Source of the DNA: HGM04593 sp045646845
GTDB taxonomy: Bacteria; Bacteroidota; Bacteroidia; Bacteroidales; Bacteroidaceae
Assembly (NCBI GenBank): GCA_045646845.1
Contig: JAZRLO010000020.1
Span: 1 to 44,693, forward strand
Length of the DNA: 44,693 nt
Reading direction: 5' to 3'
The position numbers and the translations under genes are program-made. The notes beneath the pieces are model-generated. The model did no database searches and had not been told where the DNA came from. It worked only from the letters and a program-made list of their open reading frames with translations. Shown one piece after another: positions 26,379 through 34,691 of this stretch (its first letter is position 1; every line of letters begins with the position of its first letter).

Positions 26379-26393
26379 AGCAAAAATTCATCA

Positions 26394-26401
26394 CAAAAAT
26401 A
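26394..26401 (-). promoter_or_regulatory. -7 box of the GHL10 gene
   Basis: TATTTTTG on the minus strand, 15 bases before the ATG at 26378, fits TAnnTTTG. No -33 TTTG is seen at the expected distance. Confidence 0.4.
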
Positions 26402-26444
26402 CTCATTTTAATCTTTATTAATGACTGTGTTTGCATTTATTTTA

Positions 26445-26452
26445 TAACTTTG
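26445..26452 (+). promoter_or_regulatory. -7 box of nifJ
   Basis: TAACTTTG fits TAnnTTTG. It ends just before the first ATG of the open frame (26454), so the transcript, starting near 26458, cannot use that ATG; translation begins at 26547 after a leader of about 90 bases. Confidence 0.6.
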
Positions 26453-26546
26453 TATGATTTCACATCATATAACGCAACCATCCACGACGGCCAGAACGTT
26501 ATATTTAAAGATATTACAATACAATAACTCAAAAATATTATGTGTT

Positions 26547-29500
26547 ATGACAAAGGCAAAGAAATTCATTACATGTGACGGAAACCAGGCCGCAGCTCAC
26601 ATTGCGTACATGTTTTCCGAGGTAGCAGCCATCTACCCAATCACACCATCTTCGACAATGGCAGAGTACGTTGACGAATGGGCGGCACAGGGCCGCAAGA
26701 ACCTTTTCGGTGAAACAGTGACTGTACAGGAGATGCAGTCGGAGGGCGGTGCCGTAGGCGCGCTCCACGGTTCATTGCAGGCAGGAGCCTTGACAAACAC
26801 CTTCACGGCTTCGCAGGGCCTACTGCTCATGATTCCGAACATGTACAAGATTGCTGGCGAGAAGTTGCCTACAGTCTTCCACGTTTCGGCACGTTCACTG
26901 GCCGGCAACTCATTGAGTATCTTCGGTGACCACATGGACGTCATGGCATGTCGCCAGACAGGTTTCGCAATGCTCTGCGAAGGCTCGGTACAGGAGGTTA
27001 TGGACCTTGCTGCAGTGGCACACCTTTCGACACTGAAGAGCCGCATTCCGTTCCTCAATTTCTTCGACGGATTCCGCACATCGCACGAGATACAGAAAAT
27101 AGAACTAATTGAACAGGAGGAGATTGCTCCGCTCGTTGACTGGGACTGCATTCAGGCATTTCGCGACAGAGCATTGAGCCCGACATCACCTGTAGTGCGC
27201 GGTACCGCAGAGAACCCCGAGACATTCTTCACACACAAGGAGAGCGAAAATCCCTTCTACAATGCCGTTCCAGATATTGTAGCCGACTACATGAAGGAGA
27301 TTTCTGCAATCACCGGCCGCAACTACGCGCCTTTCACCTACTACGGTGCAGAGGATGCCGACCGTGTAATCATCGTAATGGGTTCAGCTACGGAGGCCGT
27401 GAAGGAGGCCATCGACTACATGACAGCAAGAGGCGAGAAGGTTGGCTTGGTAAGCGTACACCTCTACCGTCCGTTCTCCGTGAAATATCTTGCGGCTGTG
27501 ATGCCGAAGACAGTGAAGCGTATCGCCGTGCTTGACCGCACAAAGGAACCCGGCAGCAACGGAGAACCTCTGTACCTCGATGTTGTGGAGGCATTCGCAA
27601 ACACTCCGGAGCTGAAGGCTATAAACCCGGTTATTGTAGGCGGCCGATTCGGATTGAGTTCAAACGACACTACACCGGCCATGATAATGGGTGTATATGA
27701 AAACCTGGCGTTGCCCGAACCGAAGAACCACTTTACAATAGGCATTGTCGATGACGTGACATTCCTCTCATTGCCAAAGAAGGAGGAGATCGCCGTGGTT
27801 GAAGGAATGTTCGAGGCCAAGTTCTACGGCCTTGGAGCGGACGGAACCGTGGGCGCAAACAAGAACTCAGTAAAGATTATCGGCGACAACACAAAGAAAC
27901 ACTGTCAGGCATACTTCTCTTACGATTCAAAGAAGTCGGGAGGTTTCACCTGCTCTCACCTGCGTTTCGGTGACAAGCCCATCCGCAGTACATACCTTGT
28001 AAACACACCGAACTTCGTTGCATGCCACGTACAGGCCTACCTGCGCATGTACGACGTGACACGCGGCCTTCAGAAGAACGGTACATTCCTGCTGAACACA
28101 GTTTGGGAGGGCGAGGAACTTGCAAAGAACCTGCCGAACAACATAAAGAAGTATTTCGCGGACAACAACATAACCGTTTACTACATAAACGCTACAAAGA
28201 TTGCACAAGAGATAGGACTGGGCAACCGCACCAACACTATTCTGCAGAGCGCGTTCTTCCGCATCACACAGGTTATCCCCGTTGACCTTGCCGTTGAGCA
28301 GATGAAGAAGTTCATCGTCAAGTCATACGGAAAGAAGGGACAGGACATCGTTGACAAGAACAATGCGGCCGTTGACCGCGGAGGCGAATACCACCAACTG
28401 GCAATCGACCCCAACTGGTCGAAACTGCCTGCCGATGCAGAGGAGAAGAGAAACGAGCCCGAGTTCATCAGCAAGATTGTACGCACCATCAATGCACAGA
28501 AGGGTGCAGACCTCCCCGTTTCGGCATTCAAGGGACTCGAGGACGGTACATGGCCCGTCGGAACATCGGCATACGAGAAGCGCGGTGTAAGCGCGTTCGT
28601 TCCCAAGTGGAATGTAGAAAACTGTATCCAGTGTAACCGCTGTGCATTCGTATGTCCTCACGCAGCGATACGTCCGTTCGTAATGGACGAGACCGAGGCG
28701 GCAGGAATCAATGCCGACAAGATTGAGATGAAGGCACCATTGGCCATGAAGGGAATGCAGTTCCGCATACAGGTAAGCGTGCTCGACTGTCTGGGTTGCG
28801 GCAACTGCGCCGACATATGTCCGGGACACCCCAAGACCGGCAAGGCCCTTACCATGGTTCCTTTGCAGGAGGAGATGCACGAGGCCGCAAACTGGGACTA
28901 CTGCGTGAAGAACGTGAAGAGCAAGCAGTCGCTTGTTGACCCGAAGAGCAACCCGAAGAACTCACAGTTCGCAACACCGCTCTTCGAATTCTCGGGTGCA
29001 TGTTCCGGTTGTGGCGAGACTCCGTACGTCAAGTTGTTGACACAGTTGTTCGGTGACCGTCAGCTCATCGCCAACGCTACAGGATGTTCTTCAATATACA
29101 CGGCATCTGTTCCGTCAACGCCATACACCACCAACGAGAAGGGCGAAGGACCGGCATGGGGCAACTCACTGTTCGAGGACTTCTGCGAATTCGGCTTGGG
29201 TATGAAGCTCGCCGACAAGAAGATGCGCGCACGCCTCGAAAGACTGCTTGCCGAGATACAGACATACCGCAGCTGCCCCGAGGAGATGAAGGAACTCGCA
29301 CAGAAGTGGATAGACAACATGGAGAACCCCGAGGTGACAAAGGAGATAGCACCTGCAATCATCAAGGCATGCGAAGAGTTCGAAAGCGACACAAGCGAGC
29401 AGATTCTCGCAATAAAGCAGTACCTTGTAAAACGTTCACAGTGGATTATCGGTGGCGACGGTGCATCATACGACATCGGTTACGGCGGTCTCGACCATGT

Positions 29501-30113
29501 AATCGCATCGGGCGAGGATGTGAACATACTTGTACTCGACACTGAGGTTTATTCAAACACAGGAGGACAGTCCTCAAAGGCAACACCGCTCGGTGCCATC
29601 GCCAAGTTCGCCGCAGCCGGAAAGCGTATCCGCAAGAAGGATTTGGGTATGATTGCCACCACATACGGTTACGTATATGTTGCACAGATTGCCATGGGCG
29701 CAAGCTACGACCAGTGCCTCAAGGCAATACGTGAAGCTGAGGCTTATCCCGGCCCGTCACTCGTAATTGCATACGCACCCTGTATCAACCACGGTATCAA
29801 GCGCGGCATGGGCAAGGCACAGGCCGAGCAGCAGGCTGCCGTTGAGTGCGGTTACTGGCACTTGTGGCGTTACAACCCCGCACTCGAGGATGAAGGCAAG
29901 AACCCGTTCACACTCGACAGCAAGGAGCCGCAGTGGGAGAAATTCCAGGAGTTCCTGCAGGGCGAGGTACGCTACGCATCACTTGCAAAGCAGTTCCCGG
30001 CAGAGGCTCACGAGCTGTTCGCTGCTGCTGAAGGAATGGCGAAAAAGCGCTATGCAAGCTACCAACGTATGGCAAAACTAGACTGGAGCAAAGAGGAAGA
30101 GACAGCTGAGTAA
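26547..30113 (+). CDS. nifJ: Pyruvate:ferredoxin (flavodoxin) oxidoreductase
   Basis: This homodimeric cytoplasmic enzyme oxidises pyruvate with CoA to acetyl-CoA and CO2, passing electrons to ferredoxin or flavodoxin; it is central to anaerobic fermentation. The 1188-residue chain has all parts fused: pyruvate-binding domain (YPITPSSTMAEY), gamma/EKR-type region, two 4Fe-4S ferredoxin clusters (Cys693, 696, 699, 703 and Cys748, 751, 754, 758), and the TPP domain with a third-cluster Cys pair (819, 822) and GGDGASYDIGYGG around Asp971. The frame opens at 26454, but the promoter position and family length favour 26547. Its C-terminal coding end is repeated out of frame at 30205-30237, beyond structured element B. 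It is a single-gene unit. Confidence 0.97.
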   Translation: MTKAKKFITCDGNQAAAHIAYMFSEVAAIYPITPSSTMAEYVDEWAAQGRKNLFGETVTVQEMQSEGGAVGALHGSLQAGALTNTFTASQGLLLMIPNMYKIAGEKLPTVFHVSARSLAGNSLSIFGDHMDVMACRQTGFAMLCEGSVQEVMDLAAVAHLSTLKSRIPFLNFFDGFRTSHEIQKIELIEQEEIAPLVDWDCIQAFRDRALSPTSPVVRGTAENPETFFTHKESENPFYNAVPDIVADYMKEISAITGRNYAPFTYYGAEDADRVIIVMGSATEAVKEAIDYMTARGEKVGLVSVHLYRPFSVKYLAAVMPKTVKRIAVLDRTKEPGSNGEPLYLDVVEAFANTPELKAINPVIVGGRFGLSSNDTTPAMIMGVYENLALPEPKNHFTIGIVDDVTFLSLPKKEEIAVVEGMFEAKFYGLGADGTVGANKNSVKIIGDNTKKHCQAYFSYDSKKSGGFTCSHLRFGDKPIRSTYLVNTPNFVACHVQAYLRMYDVTRGLQKNGTFLLNTVWEGEELAKNLPNNIKKYFADNNITVYYINATKIAQEIGLGNRTNTILQSAFFRITQVIPVDLAVEQMKKFIVKSYGKKGQDIVDKNNAAVDRGGEYHQLAIDPNWSKLPADAEEKRNEPEFISKIVRTINAQKGADLPVSAFKGLEDGTWPVGTSAYEKRGVSAFVPKWNVENCIQCNRCAFVCPHAAIRPFVMDETEAAGINADKIEMKAPLAMKGMQFRIQVSVLDCLGCGNCADICPGHPKTGKALTMVPLQEEMHEAANWDYCVKNVKSKQSLVDPKSNPKNSQFATPLFEFSGACSGCGETPYVKLLTQLFGDRQLIANATGCSSIYTASVPSTPYTTNEKGEGPAWGNSLFEDFCEFGLGMKLADKKMRARLERLLAEIQTYRSCPEEMKELAQKWIDNMENPEVTKEIAPAIIKACEEFESDTSEQILAIKQYLVKRSQWIIGGDGASYDIGYGGLDHVIASGEDVNILVLDTEVYSNTGGQSSKATPLGAIAKFAAAGKRIRKKDLGMIATTYGYVYVAQIAMGASYDQCLKAIREAEAYPGPSLVIAYAPCINHGIKRGMGKAQAEQQAAVECGYWHLWRYNPALEDEGKNPFTLDSKEPQWEKFQEFLQGEVRYASLAKQFPAEAHELFAAAEGMAKKRYASYQRMAKLDWSKEEETAE

Positions 30114-30119
30114 AGTTTC

Positions 30120-30210
30120 AAGTTAGACAACACGAACAGCAATTGGTCGCGGGCAGCACGGCTGCAATGTCGTGCCCCGCGGGTTGCGAAAAGCGAGTGT
30201 TGTCAAACTT
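30120..30210 (+). repeat. Structured element, copy B (3' region of nifJ)
   Basis: The element begins seven bases after the nifJ stop. An outer stem pairs 30120-30133 with 30197-30210 (13 of 14 pairs). An inner stem pairs 30148-30153 and 30156-30160 with 30171-30181 (11 pairs, two-base bulge), with a ten-base loop containing gctgcaa. The loop GCAA could pair with TTGC at 30184-30187 as a pseudoknot. It aligns with 18756-18832; the inner stem is preserved by changed base pairs. A 3' UTR RNA element or an inverted-repeat mobile element are both possible. Confidence 0.6.
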
Positions 30211-30237
30211 GACTGGAGCACGGAAACCGCAGAATAA
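30205..30237 (+). pseudogene. Duplicated remnant of the nifJ 3' coding end
   Basis: This stretch would encode KLDWSTETAE followed by a stop, closely matching the true end of NifJ (KLDWSKEEETAE, 30075-30113). It lies 130 bases downstream in another frame with no start codon, on the far side of structured element B. It appears to be a copy of the gene end left by a duplication or an element insertion. Confidence 0.6.
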
Positions 30238-30275
30238 GAGTCTCCCTTTGAAAGGAGGACTGCACGAAATTTCAT

Positions 30276-30311
30276 TAGTAAAAGGGCATCATTATGGGTG
30301 CCCTTTTACTA
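30276..30311 (+). terminator. Terminator downstream of nifJ
   Basis: A perfect 13-pair stem (30276-30288 with 30299-30311) with a ten-base loop and TTTT in the descending arm. It is the first strong simple hairpin after nifJ. The rest of the spacer to 30405 shows no gene and no clear TAnnTTTG promoter for the next gene. Confidence 0.7.
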
Positions 30312-30404
30312 TACATAACCGAGACTTCCCAACATTCCACGAACCAATATTGCGCCTTTATTGTTATCCATACATTGATTCCAAACCTTTAAAAACGGAT
30401 AACT

Positions 30405-31874
30405 ATGTCAACATTAACAAAAAGCGTAAAACTGGGCGTGGCTACCCTCGCCATAATGAATGTAACGGCAGTTGTTTCACTGCGAGGACTGCCGGCCGAA
30501 GCCGAATATGGTATAAGTTCGGCATTCTACTATCTGTTCGCAGCACTTGTGTTCCTCATTCCCACCTCTTTTGTGGCAGCCGAACTTGCCGCAATGTTTC
30601 AGGACAAACAGGGAGGTGTCTTCCGATGGGTGGGAGAAGCATTCGGCAAAAAGGCCGGTTTCGTGGCTATCTGGCTTCAGTGGGTAGAGAGTACCATATG
30701 GTACCCGACGGTACTGACGTTCGGTGCCGTATCACTGGCGTTCATAGGCATGGACAGCACTGCCGACATGTCTCTTGCATCGAACAAGATATACACTCTT
30801 GTTGTGGTTCTTGCAATATACTGGACCGCAACGTTCATTTCACTCAAGGGACTCGACTGGGTGAGCAAAGTGGCAAAGATCGGCGGCCTTGTGGGAACCA
30901 TCATCCCTGCCGCATTGCTTGTAGTGCTTGCAATCATCTATCTCATCAGCGGCGGCAAATCGCAGATGGACTTCGGCGGCAGTTTCTTCCCCGACATAAC
31001 AAAACTCGACAATCTTGTACTGGCATCGGGCATATTCCTTTTCTATGCAGGTATGGAGATGACAGGCATACACGTAAAAGACATGGATAACCCGAGCCGG
31101 AACTACCCGCGCGCAGTATTTCTTGGAGCCATAATCACGGTACTTATATTCGTGCTTGGCACCTTTGCGCTCGGAATAATAATTCCGCAAAAGGACATCA
31201 ACCTCACGCAGAGCCTACTCGTAGGATTCGACAATTACTTCAAGTACGTCGGAACATCATGGCTGTCGCCAATAATAGCCATAGCCCTCGCGTTCGGTGT
31301 ACTCGCAGGAGTTCTCACATGGGTATCGGGCCCGTCAAAAGGTATCTTCGCCGTCGGCAAGGCCGGTTATCTGCCGCCATTCATGCAGAAAAGCAACAAG
31401 ATAGGAGTACAGAAAAACATTCTTCTCATACAAGGTGCACTTGTCACACTGCTGAGTCTCTTGTTTGTGATTATGCCATCGGTACAGAGTTTCTACCAGA
31501 TACTCTCACAGCTCACAGTGCTTCTATACCTTATAATGTACCTGCTGATGTTCGCCGCGGCCATCTATCTGCGATATAACATGAAAGAGGCAAAGCGTCC
31601 GTTCCGTCTGGGCAAAAGCGGCAATGGCGTAATGTGGATTGTTGCCGGAGTCGGATTCCTGGGAAGCCTCCTTGCATTCGTTCTCAGCTTCATCCCCCCT
31701 GCACAGATATCTGTAGGCAGCAACACGGTGTGGTATGCCGTGCTGATAATCGGTTGCATTGTTGTAGTTGGAGCACCGTTCGTCATATACGCAATGCGCA
31801 AGCCAAGCTGGGTGGACAAAGATTCGCAGTTCGAGCCGTTCCATTTTGAGTCGGACGGCAATGCCAAAAAGTAA
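30405..31874 (+). CDS. Amino acid antiporter of the GadC (glutamate/GABA) type
   Basis: A 489-residue inner-membrane APC-superfamily transporter with about 12 hydrophobic helices. The first segment GVATLAIMNVTAVVSLRGLP and the following AELAAMFQDKQGGVFRWVGEAFG are characteristic of the GadC-like group, which exchanges external glutamate for internal GABA and helps acid tolerance in gut Bacteroidales. The central helices (GIFLFYAGMEMTGIHVKDM, VLTWVSGPSKGIF) also agree. No glutamate decarboxylase gene (gadB) or glutaminase is adjacent, so another amino acid pair cannot be excluded. The C-terminal end (about 470-489) is short and charged. It is closed by a strong terminator (31884-31917). Confidence 0.85.
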   Translation: MSTLTKSVKLGVATLAIMNVTAVVSLRGLPAEAEYGISSAFYYLFAALVFLIPTSFVAAELAAMFQDKQGGVFRWVGEAFGKKAGFVAIWLQWVESTIWYPTVLTFGAVSLAFIGMDSTADMSLASNKIYTLVVVLAIYWTATFISLKGLDWVSKVAKIGGLVGTIIPAALLVVLAIIYLISGGKSQMDFGGSFFPDITKLDNLVLASGIFLFYAGMEMTGIHVKDMDNPSRNYPRAVFLGAIITVLIFVLGTFALGIIIPQKDINLTQSLLVGFDNYFKYVGTSWLSPIIAIALAFGVLAGVLTWVSGPSKGIFAVGKAGYLPPFMQKSNKIGVQKNILLIQGALVTLLSLLFVIMPSVQSFYQILSQLTVLLYLIMYLLMFAAAIYLRYNMKEAKRPFRLGKSGNGVMWIVAGVGFLGSLLAFVLSFIPPAQISVGSNTVWYAVLIIGCIVVVGAPFVIYAMRKPSWVDKDSQFEPFHFESDGNAKK

Positions 31875-31883
31875 CCACAATAC

Positions 31884-31917
31884 AAGATGCTCTTTTCGCG
31901 AAAAGAGCATCTTTTTT
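31884..31917 (+). terminator. Terminator of the antiporter gene
   Basis: A perfect palindrome of 30 bases (31884-31913), practical stem of about 12-13 pairs, followed by further T residues to 31917, ten bases after the stop codon. Confidence 0.93.
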
Positions 31918-31919
31918 AC

Positions 31920-31927
31920 TATCTTCG
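31920..31927 (+). promoter_or_regulatory. Possible -7 box of the GH92 gene
   Basis: TATCTTCG is one base off TAnnTTTG and lies 18 bases before the ATG at 31946, directly against the preceding terminator. No -33 TTTG is present. The same octamer is found before the DUF3078 gene (39999-40006, minus). Confidence 0.35.
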
Positions 31928-31945
31928 CAAAACAAAGACATTACT

Positions 31946-34195
31946 ATGAGAAAATTGCTGACAACAATATTCGCAGCTGCTCTGTTTGCTGCCGCTGCAC
32001 AGGAAACCGACTACGCCAAATTAGTAAACCCGCTCATAGGCACCGACGGCAAGGGCAACGTATATCCCGGCGCGCAGGCACCTTTCGGCATGGTGCAGCT
32101 GAGCCCCGACAACGGACAGCCCGGGTGGGACTGGATTGCAGGGTACTTCTACCCCGACAGCACAATAGCAGGCTTCAGCCACACACACCTGAGCGGTACA
32201 GGTGCAGGCGACCTCTACGACATAAGTTTCTTGCCTGTAACATTTCCGCTTAGGGTTGCAGCAAAGCCGTTGGGAGTACACTCTACATTCAACCACGAGC
32301 GCGAAGAGTGCTGTGCAGGCTACTACCGCGTACACCTCGACAGCTACGGCATAGATGTTGAACTCACCGCCACCGAACGCTGCGGTGTGCAACGATACAC
32401 CTACCCCACCGACAGTGCCACAGTGCTGCTGAACCTTGGCAAGGCCACAAACTGGGATGCAACCATAGACACGCACATAGCGCAGATAGACAGTTTCACC
32501 ATCGAGGGCTACCGCTATTCCACCGGCTGGGCACGCAATCAGCAGGTATATTTCCGCACACGCTTCTCGCGTCCAATAAGCTCGATGAAATGCGACAGCA
32601 CCACAATTATCGCCGGTGGCATCATCAAATATGCACCAGGGAAGATACAGTTCGAATTCAAGCCCGACAGCAGCAGGCAGCTTACTGTTGTAACATCCCT
32701 TTCGGGCACAGGGCTTGAGGGTGCAGCAAAGAACCTTGCCGCCGAGGCACCGCACAACGACTTTGACCGCTACCGCACAGCCACACACGACAAGTGGAAC
32801 AGGGAACTGGGTTGCATTGAGGTCAAGGGCGGCACCGACGAGCAGCGCATCTGTTTTTACACCGCGCTCTACCGCACGAAAATAGCCCCGACAATCTATT
32901 GTGATGTTGACGGCACCTACCGCGGTGCCGACAAGGAGAACCACACGGCCGACGGTTGGCAGAACTACTCCACTTTCTCGCTGTGGGATACCTACCGCGC
33001 AGCACACCCCCTTTTCACCATAACCGCACCTGAGCGCGTCAACGACATGATAAACTCCTTCATTGCCCACTATGAACAGCACGAGTGCCTGCCGGTGTGG
33101 AACATGTGGGGCAGCGAAACGGATATGATGATAGGCTACCACTCAGTGCCCGTGATTGCTGATGCCTACCTCAAAGGGGTCCGTGGCTTTGACGCCGAAA
33201 AGGCCCTTGCTGCCTGCGTGGCAACAGCCAACAATGATGAGTATCGCGGAATAGGATTCTACAAGCGACACGGCTATGTGCCCTATGATGTTGCCGACCC
33301 TTACAATGCCGACAACTGGGCAATGTCGCGCACGCTCGAATATGCCTACGACGACCACTGCATTGCGCGCATGGCCGAGGCCATGGGACACGACAGCCTT
33401 GCAGCCGTATTCTACCGTCGTGCCGACAACTGGCGCAACCAGTATAACCCGGCAACAACCTTTATGCAGCCGCGCGACAGCAAGGGGGAGTTCCAGCCAC
33501 TATTCAGCCCCGACGAATACACGCCACATATATGCGAGAGCAACGCATGGCACTATATGTGGAGCGTACAGCACGACATAGACGGACTGATAGACTTTGT
33601 CGGCAAGAGACGTTTTACCGCAAAGCTCGACAGCATGTTCACCTACTCTCCGGCCGAAAAAGCCGAGCTGCCAATCTTCAGCACCGGCATGATTGGGCAG
33701 TATGCCCACGGCAACGAGCCGAGCCATCATGTAGCCTACCTGTTCAACAAAACAGGGCAACCCGAAAAGACAAGGCAATACGTTTCACAAATAATGCGCG
33801 AGATGTACCGCAACGCCCCCGACGGTCTGTGCGGCAACGAGGACTGCGGACAGATGTCGGCATGGTATGTTATGAGCGCATTGGGATTCTACCCCGTGAA
33901 CCCCTGCGGAGGAGAATATGAACTTGGCGCACCGCTGTTCCCGGAAGCGACACTGCACCTTGAGAACGGAAAGACATTTACCGTTGTTTGTCATTTTTTG
34001 GGATACAATTGTCATTCTGAACGCAGTGAAGAATCCAAAAATGATGAAAAAGATTCCTCAGTTGCCACTCTTCATCGGGATGACAGAACAGTAAAATACC
34101 ACAAAAGCCTAAAGCCACGTCTCAACGGCAAGATACTCAAAGGAACGGTAATCACCCATGAGGACATCATGAACGGCGGAATGCTTGAATTCTAA
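31946..34195 (+). CDS. GH92 alpha-mannosidase with an in-frame repeat insertion
   Basis: GH92 enzymes are calcium-dependent exo-alpha-mannosidases, mostly alpha-1,2, that trim mannose from N-glycans and yeast mannan outside the cytoplasm. The 749-residue protein has a signal peptide (about 1-18), the family opening NPLIGTDGKGNVYPGAQAPFGMVQLSPDN split across residues 28-57, and the core motifs WNMWGSETDMMIGYHS and GNEDCGQMSAWYVMSALGFYP. Near the end, where the family runs smoothly from TFTV to the LNGK-ITHEDIMNGG terminus, an extra charged stretch (about residues 682-720) contains CHSERSEES and derives from a palindromic repeat at 34010-34085. The reading frame remains open, and the last 25 residues are normal. 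The active-site part is complete, so the enzyme is probably functional. Confidence 0.94.
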   Translation: MRKLLTTIFAAALFAAAAQETDYAKLVNPLIGTDGKGNVYPGAQAPFGMVQLSPDNGQPGWDWIAGYFYPDSTIAGFSHTHLSGTGAGDLYDISFLPVTFPLRVAAKPLGVHSTFNHEREECCAGYYRVHLDSYGIDVELTATERCGVQRYTYPTDSATVLLNLGKATNWDATIDTHIAQIDSFTIEGYRYSTGWARNQQVYFRTRFSRPISSMKCDSTTIIAGGIIKYAPGKIQFEFKPDSSRQLTVVTSLSGTGLEGAAKNLAAEAPHNDFDRYRTATHDKWNRELGCIEVKGGTDEQRICFYTALYRTKIAPTIYCDVDGTYRGADKENHTADGWQNYSTFSLWDTYRAAHPLFTITAPERVNDMINSFIAHYEQHECLPVWNMWGSETDMMIGYHSVPVIADAYLKGVRGFDAEKALAACVATANNDEYRGIGFYKRHGYVPYDVADPYNADNWAMSRTLEYAYDDHCIARMAEAMGHDSLAAVFYRRADNWRNQYNPATTFMQPRDSKGEFQPLFSPDEYTPHICESNAWHYMWSVQHDIDGLIDFVGKRRFTAKLDSMFTYSPAEKAELPIFSTGMIGQYAHGNEPSHHVAYLFNKTGQPEKTRQYVSQIMREMYRNAPDGLCGNEDCGQMSAWYVMSALGFYPVNPCGGEYELGAPLFPEATLHLENGKTFTVVCHFLGYNCHSERSEESKNDEKDSSVATLHRDDRTVKYHKSLKPRLNGKILKGTVITHEDIMNGGMLEF
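34010..34085 (+). repeat. Palindromic interspersed repeat inside the GH92 gene
   Basis: Ends read tgtcattctga (34010-34020) and catcgggatgaca (34073-34085), an imperfect inverted repeat with inner arms gaagaatcc and gattcctc. It is translated in frame as the peptide CHSERSEES, a sequence recognisable from repeat-derived insertions in many bacterial proteins. The surrounding GH92 family has no such segment. Nearby tgtcat at 33989-33994 may mark the outer left edge. Confidence 0.7.
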
Positions 34196-34263
34196 TGACT
34201 ATTTTTTCAATGCGTCATATGGAATGGCCATATAAAAATTTACAAAATAAGGCAGAAAAACAG

Positions 34264-34293
34264 TTGTTTGCAGTTTTATTTTAACTATATTTG
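34264..34293 (+). promoter_or_regulatory. Promoter of the small lipoprotein gene
   Basis: TTG at 34264-34266, a 19-base spacer and TATATTTG at 34286-34293 match the Bacteroidota promoter. The leader to the ATG at 34363 is about 63 bases. Confidence 0.6.
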
Positions 34294-34362
34294 TTGAAGT
34301 ATATAAAAGAGATGCCGATTCGCTTTAAAGGATGTCGGCAGAATTTATAAAGCACTATTATC

Positions 34363-34623
34363 ATGAAGAAGTTTTTTATTACAGCATGTATGGCCATTGC
34401 TCTTTTCGCAATGACAGCTTGTACCACAAATTCGGGAATCAAGGCCGCAAAAAAGCTTATAGACAACCCCACAATTGAAAATTACGAAAGACTACTCGAG
34501 GTTGAGCAGACCTTGCAGGGCAAAGAACTGGAGGAATACAACGAGTGGGCCGTTGACCACATGGACGAAATCGTATCGGCCGGAATGAAATTGGGTTTGA
34601 ACAACCCCGAATATTTCTTATAA
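34363..34623 (+). CDS. Small putative lipoprotein
   Basis: An 86-residue protein with a lipoprotein signal peptide: two Lys, a hydrophobic stretch and a lipobox FAMTAC with Cys20. The mature part (about 66 residues) is helical and acidic (LLEVEQTLQGKELEEYNEWAVDHMDEIVSAGMKLG) with no domain I recognise. It has its own promoter and shares a bidirectional terminator with the kinase gene, so it is a complete one-gene unit and not a fragment. It would sit in the periplasmic face of a membrane. No function can be assigned. Confidence 0.75.
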   Translation: MKKFFITACMAIALFAMTACTTNSGIKAAKKLIDNPTIENYERLLEVEQTLQGKELEEYNEWAVDHMDEIVSAGMKLGLNNPEYFL

Positions 34624-34631
34624 GCAGTTTT

Positions 34632-34677
34632 ATATAGAGAGAAGGACCGAAAATATTTTCGGTCCTTCTCTCTATAT
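34632..34677. terminator. Bidirectional terminator between lipoprotein and kinase genes
   Basis: Positions 34632-34654 and 34655-34677 form a perfect 23-base inverted repeat with an AT-rich centre and ataTAT ends, nine bases after the lipoprotein stop and 15 bases from the end of the convergent kinase gene. Confidence 0.88.
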
Positions 34678-34691
34678 GTAAGACTATACTC

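Noticed and set aside
26454..26546. N-terminal extension of NifJ
   Set aside because: The -7 box at 26445-26452 places the transcript start after that ATG, and the family begins with the segment encoded at 26547.
32021..33142. 373-codon minus-strand open frame opposite the GH92 gene
   Set aside because: Antisense shadow of a strongly supported GH92 gene; Cys/Val-rich sequence without family features.
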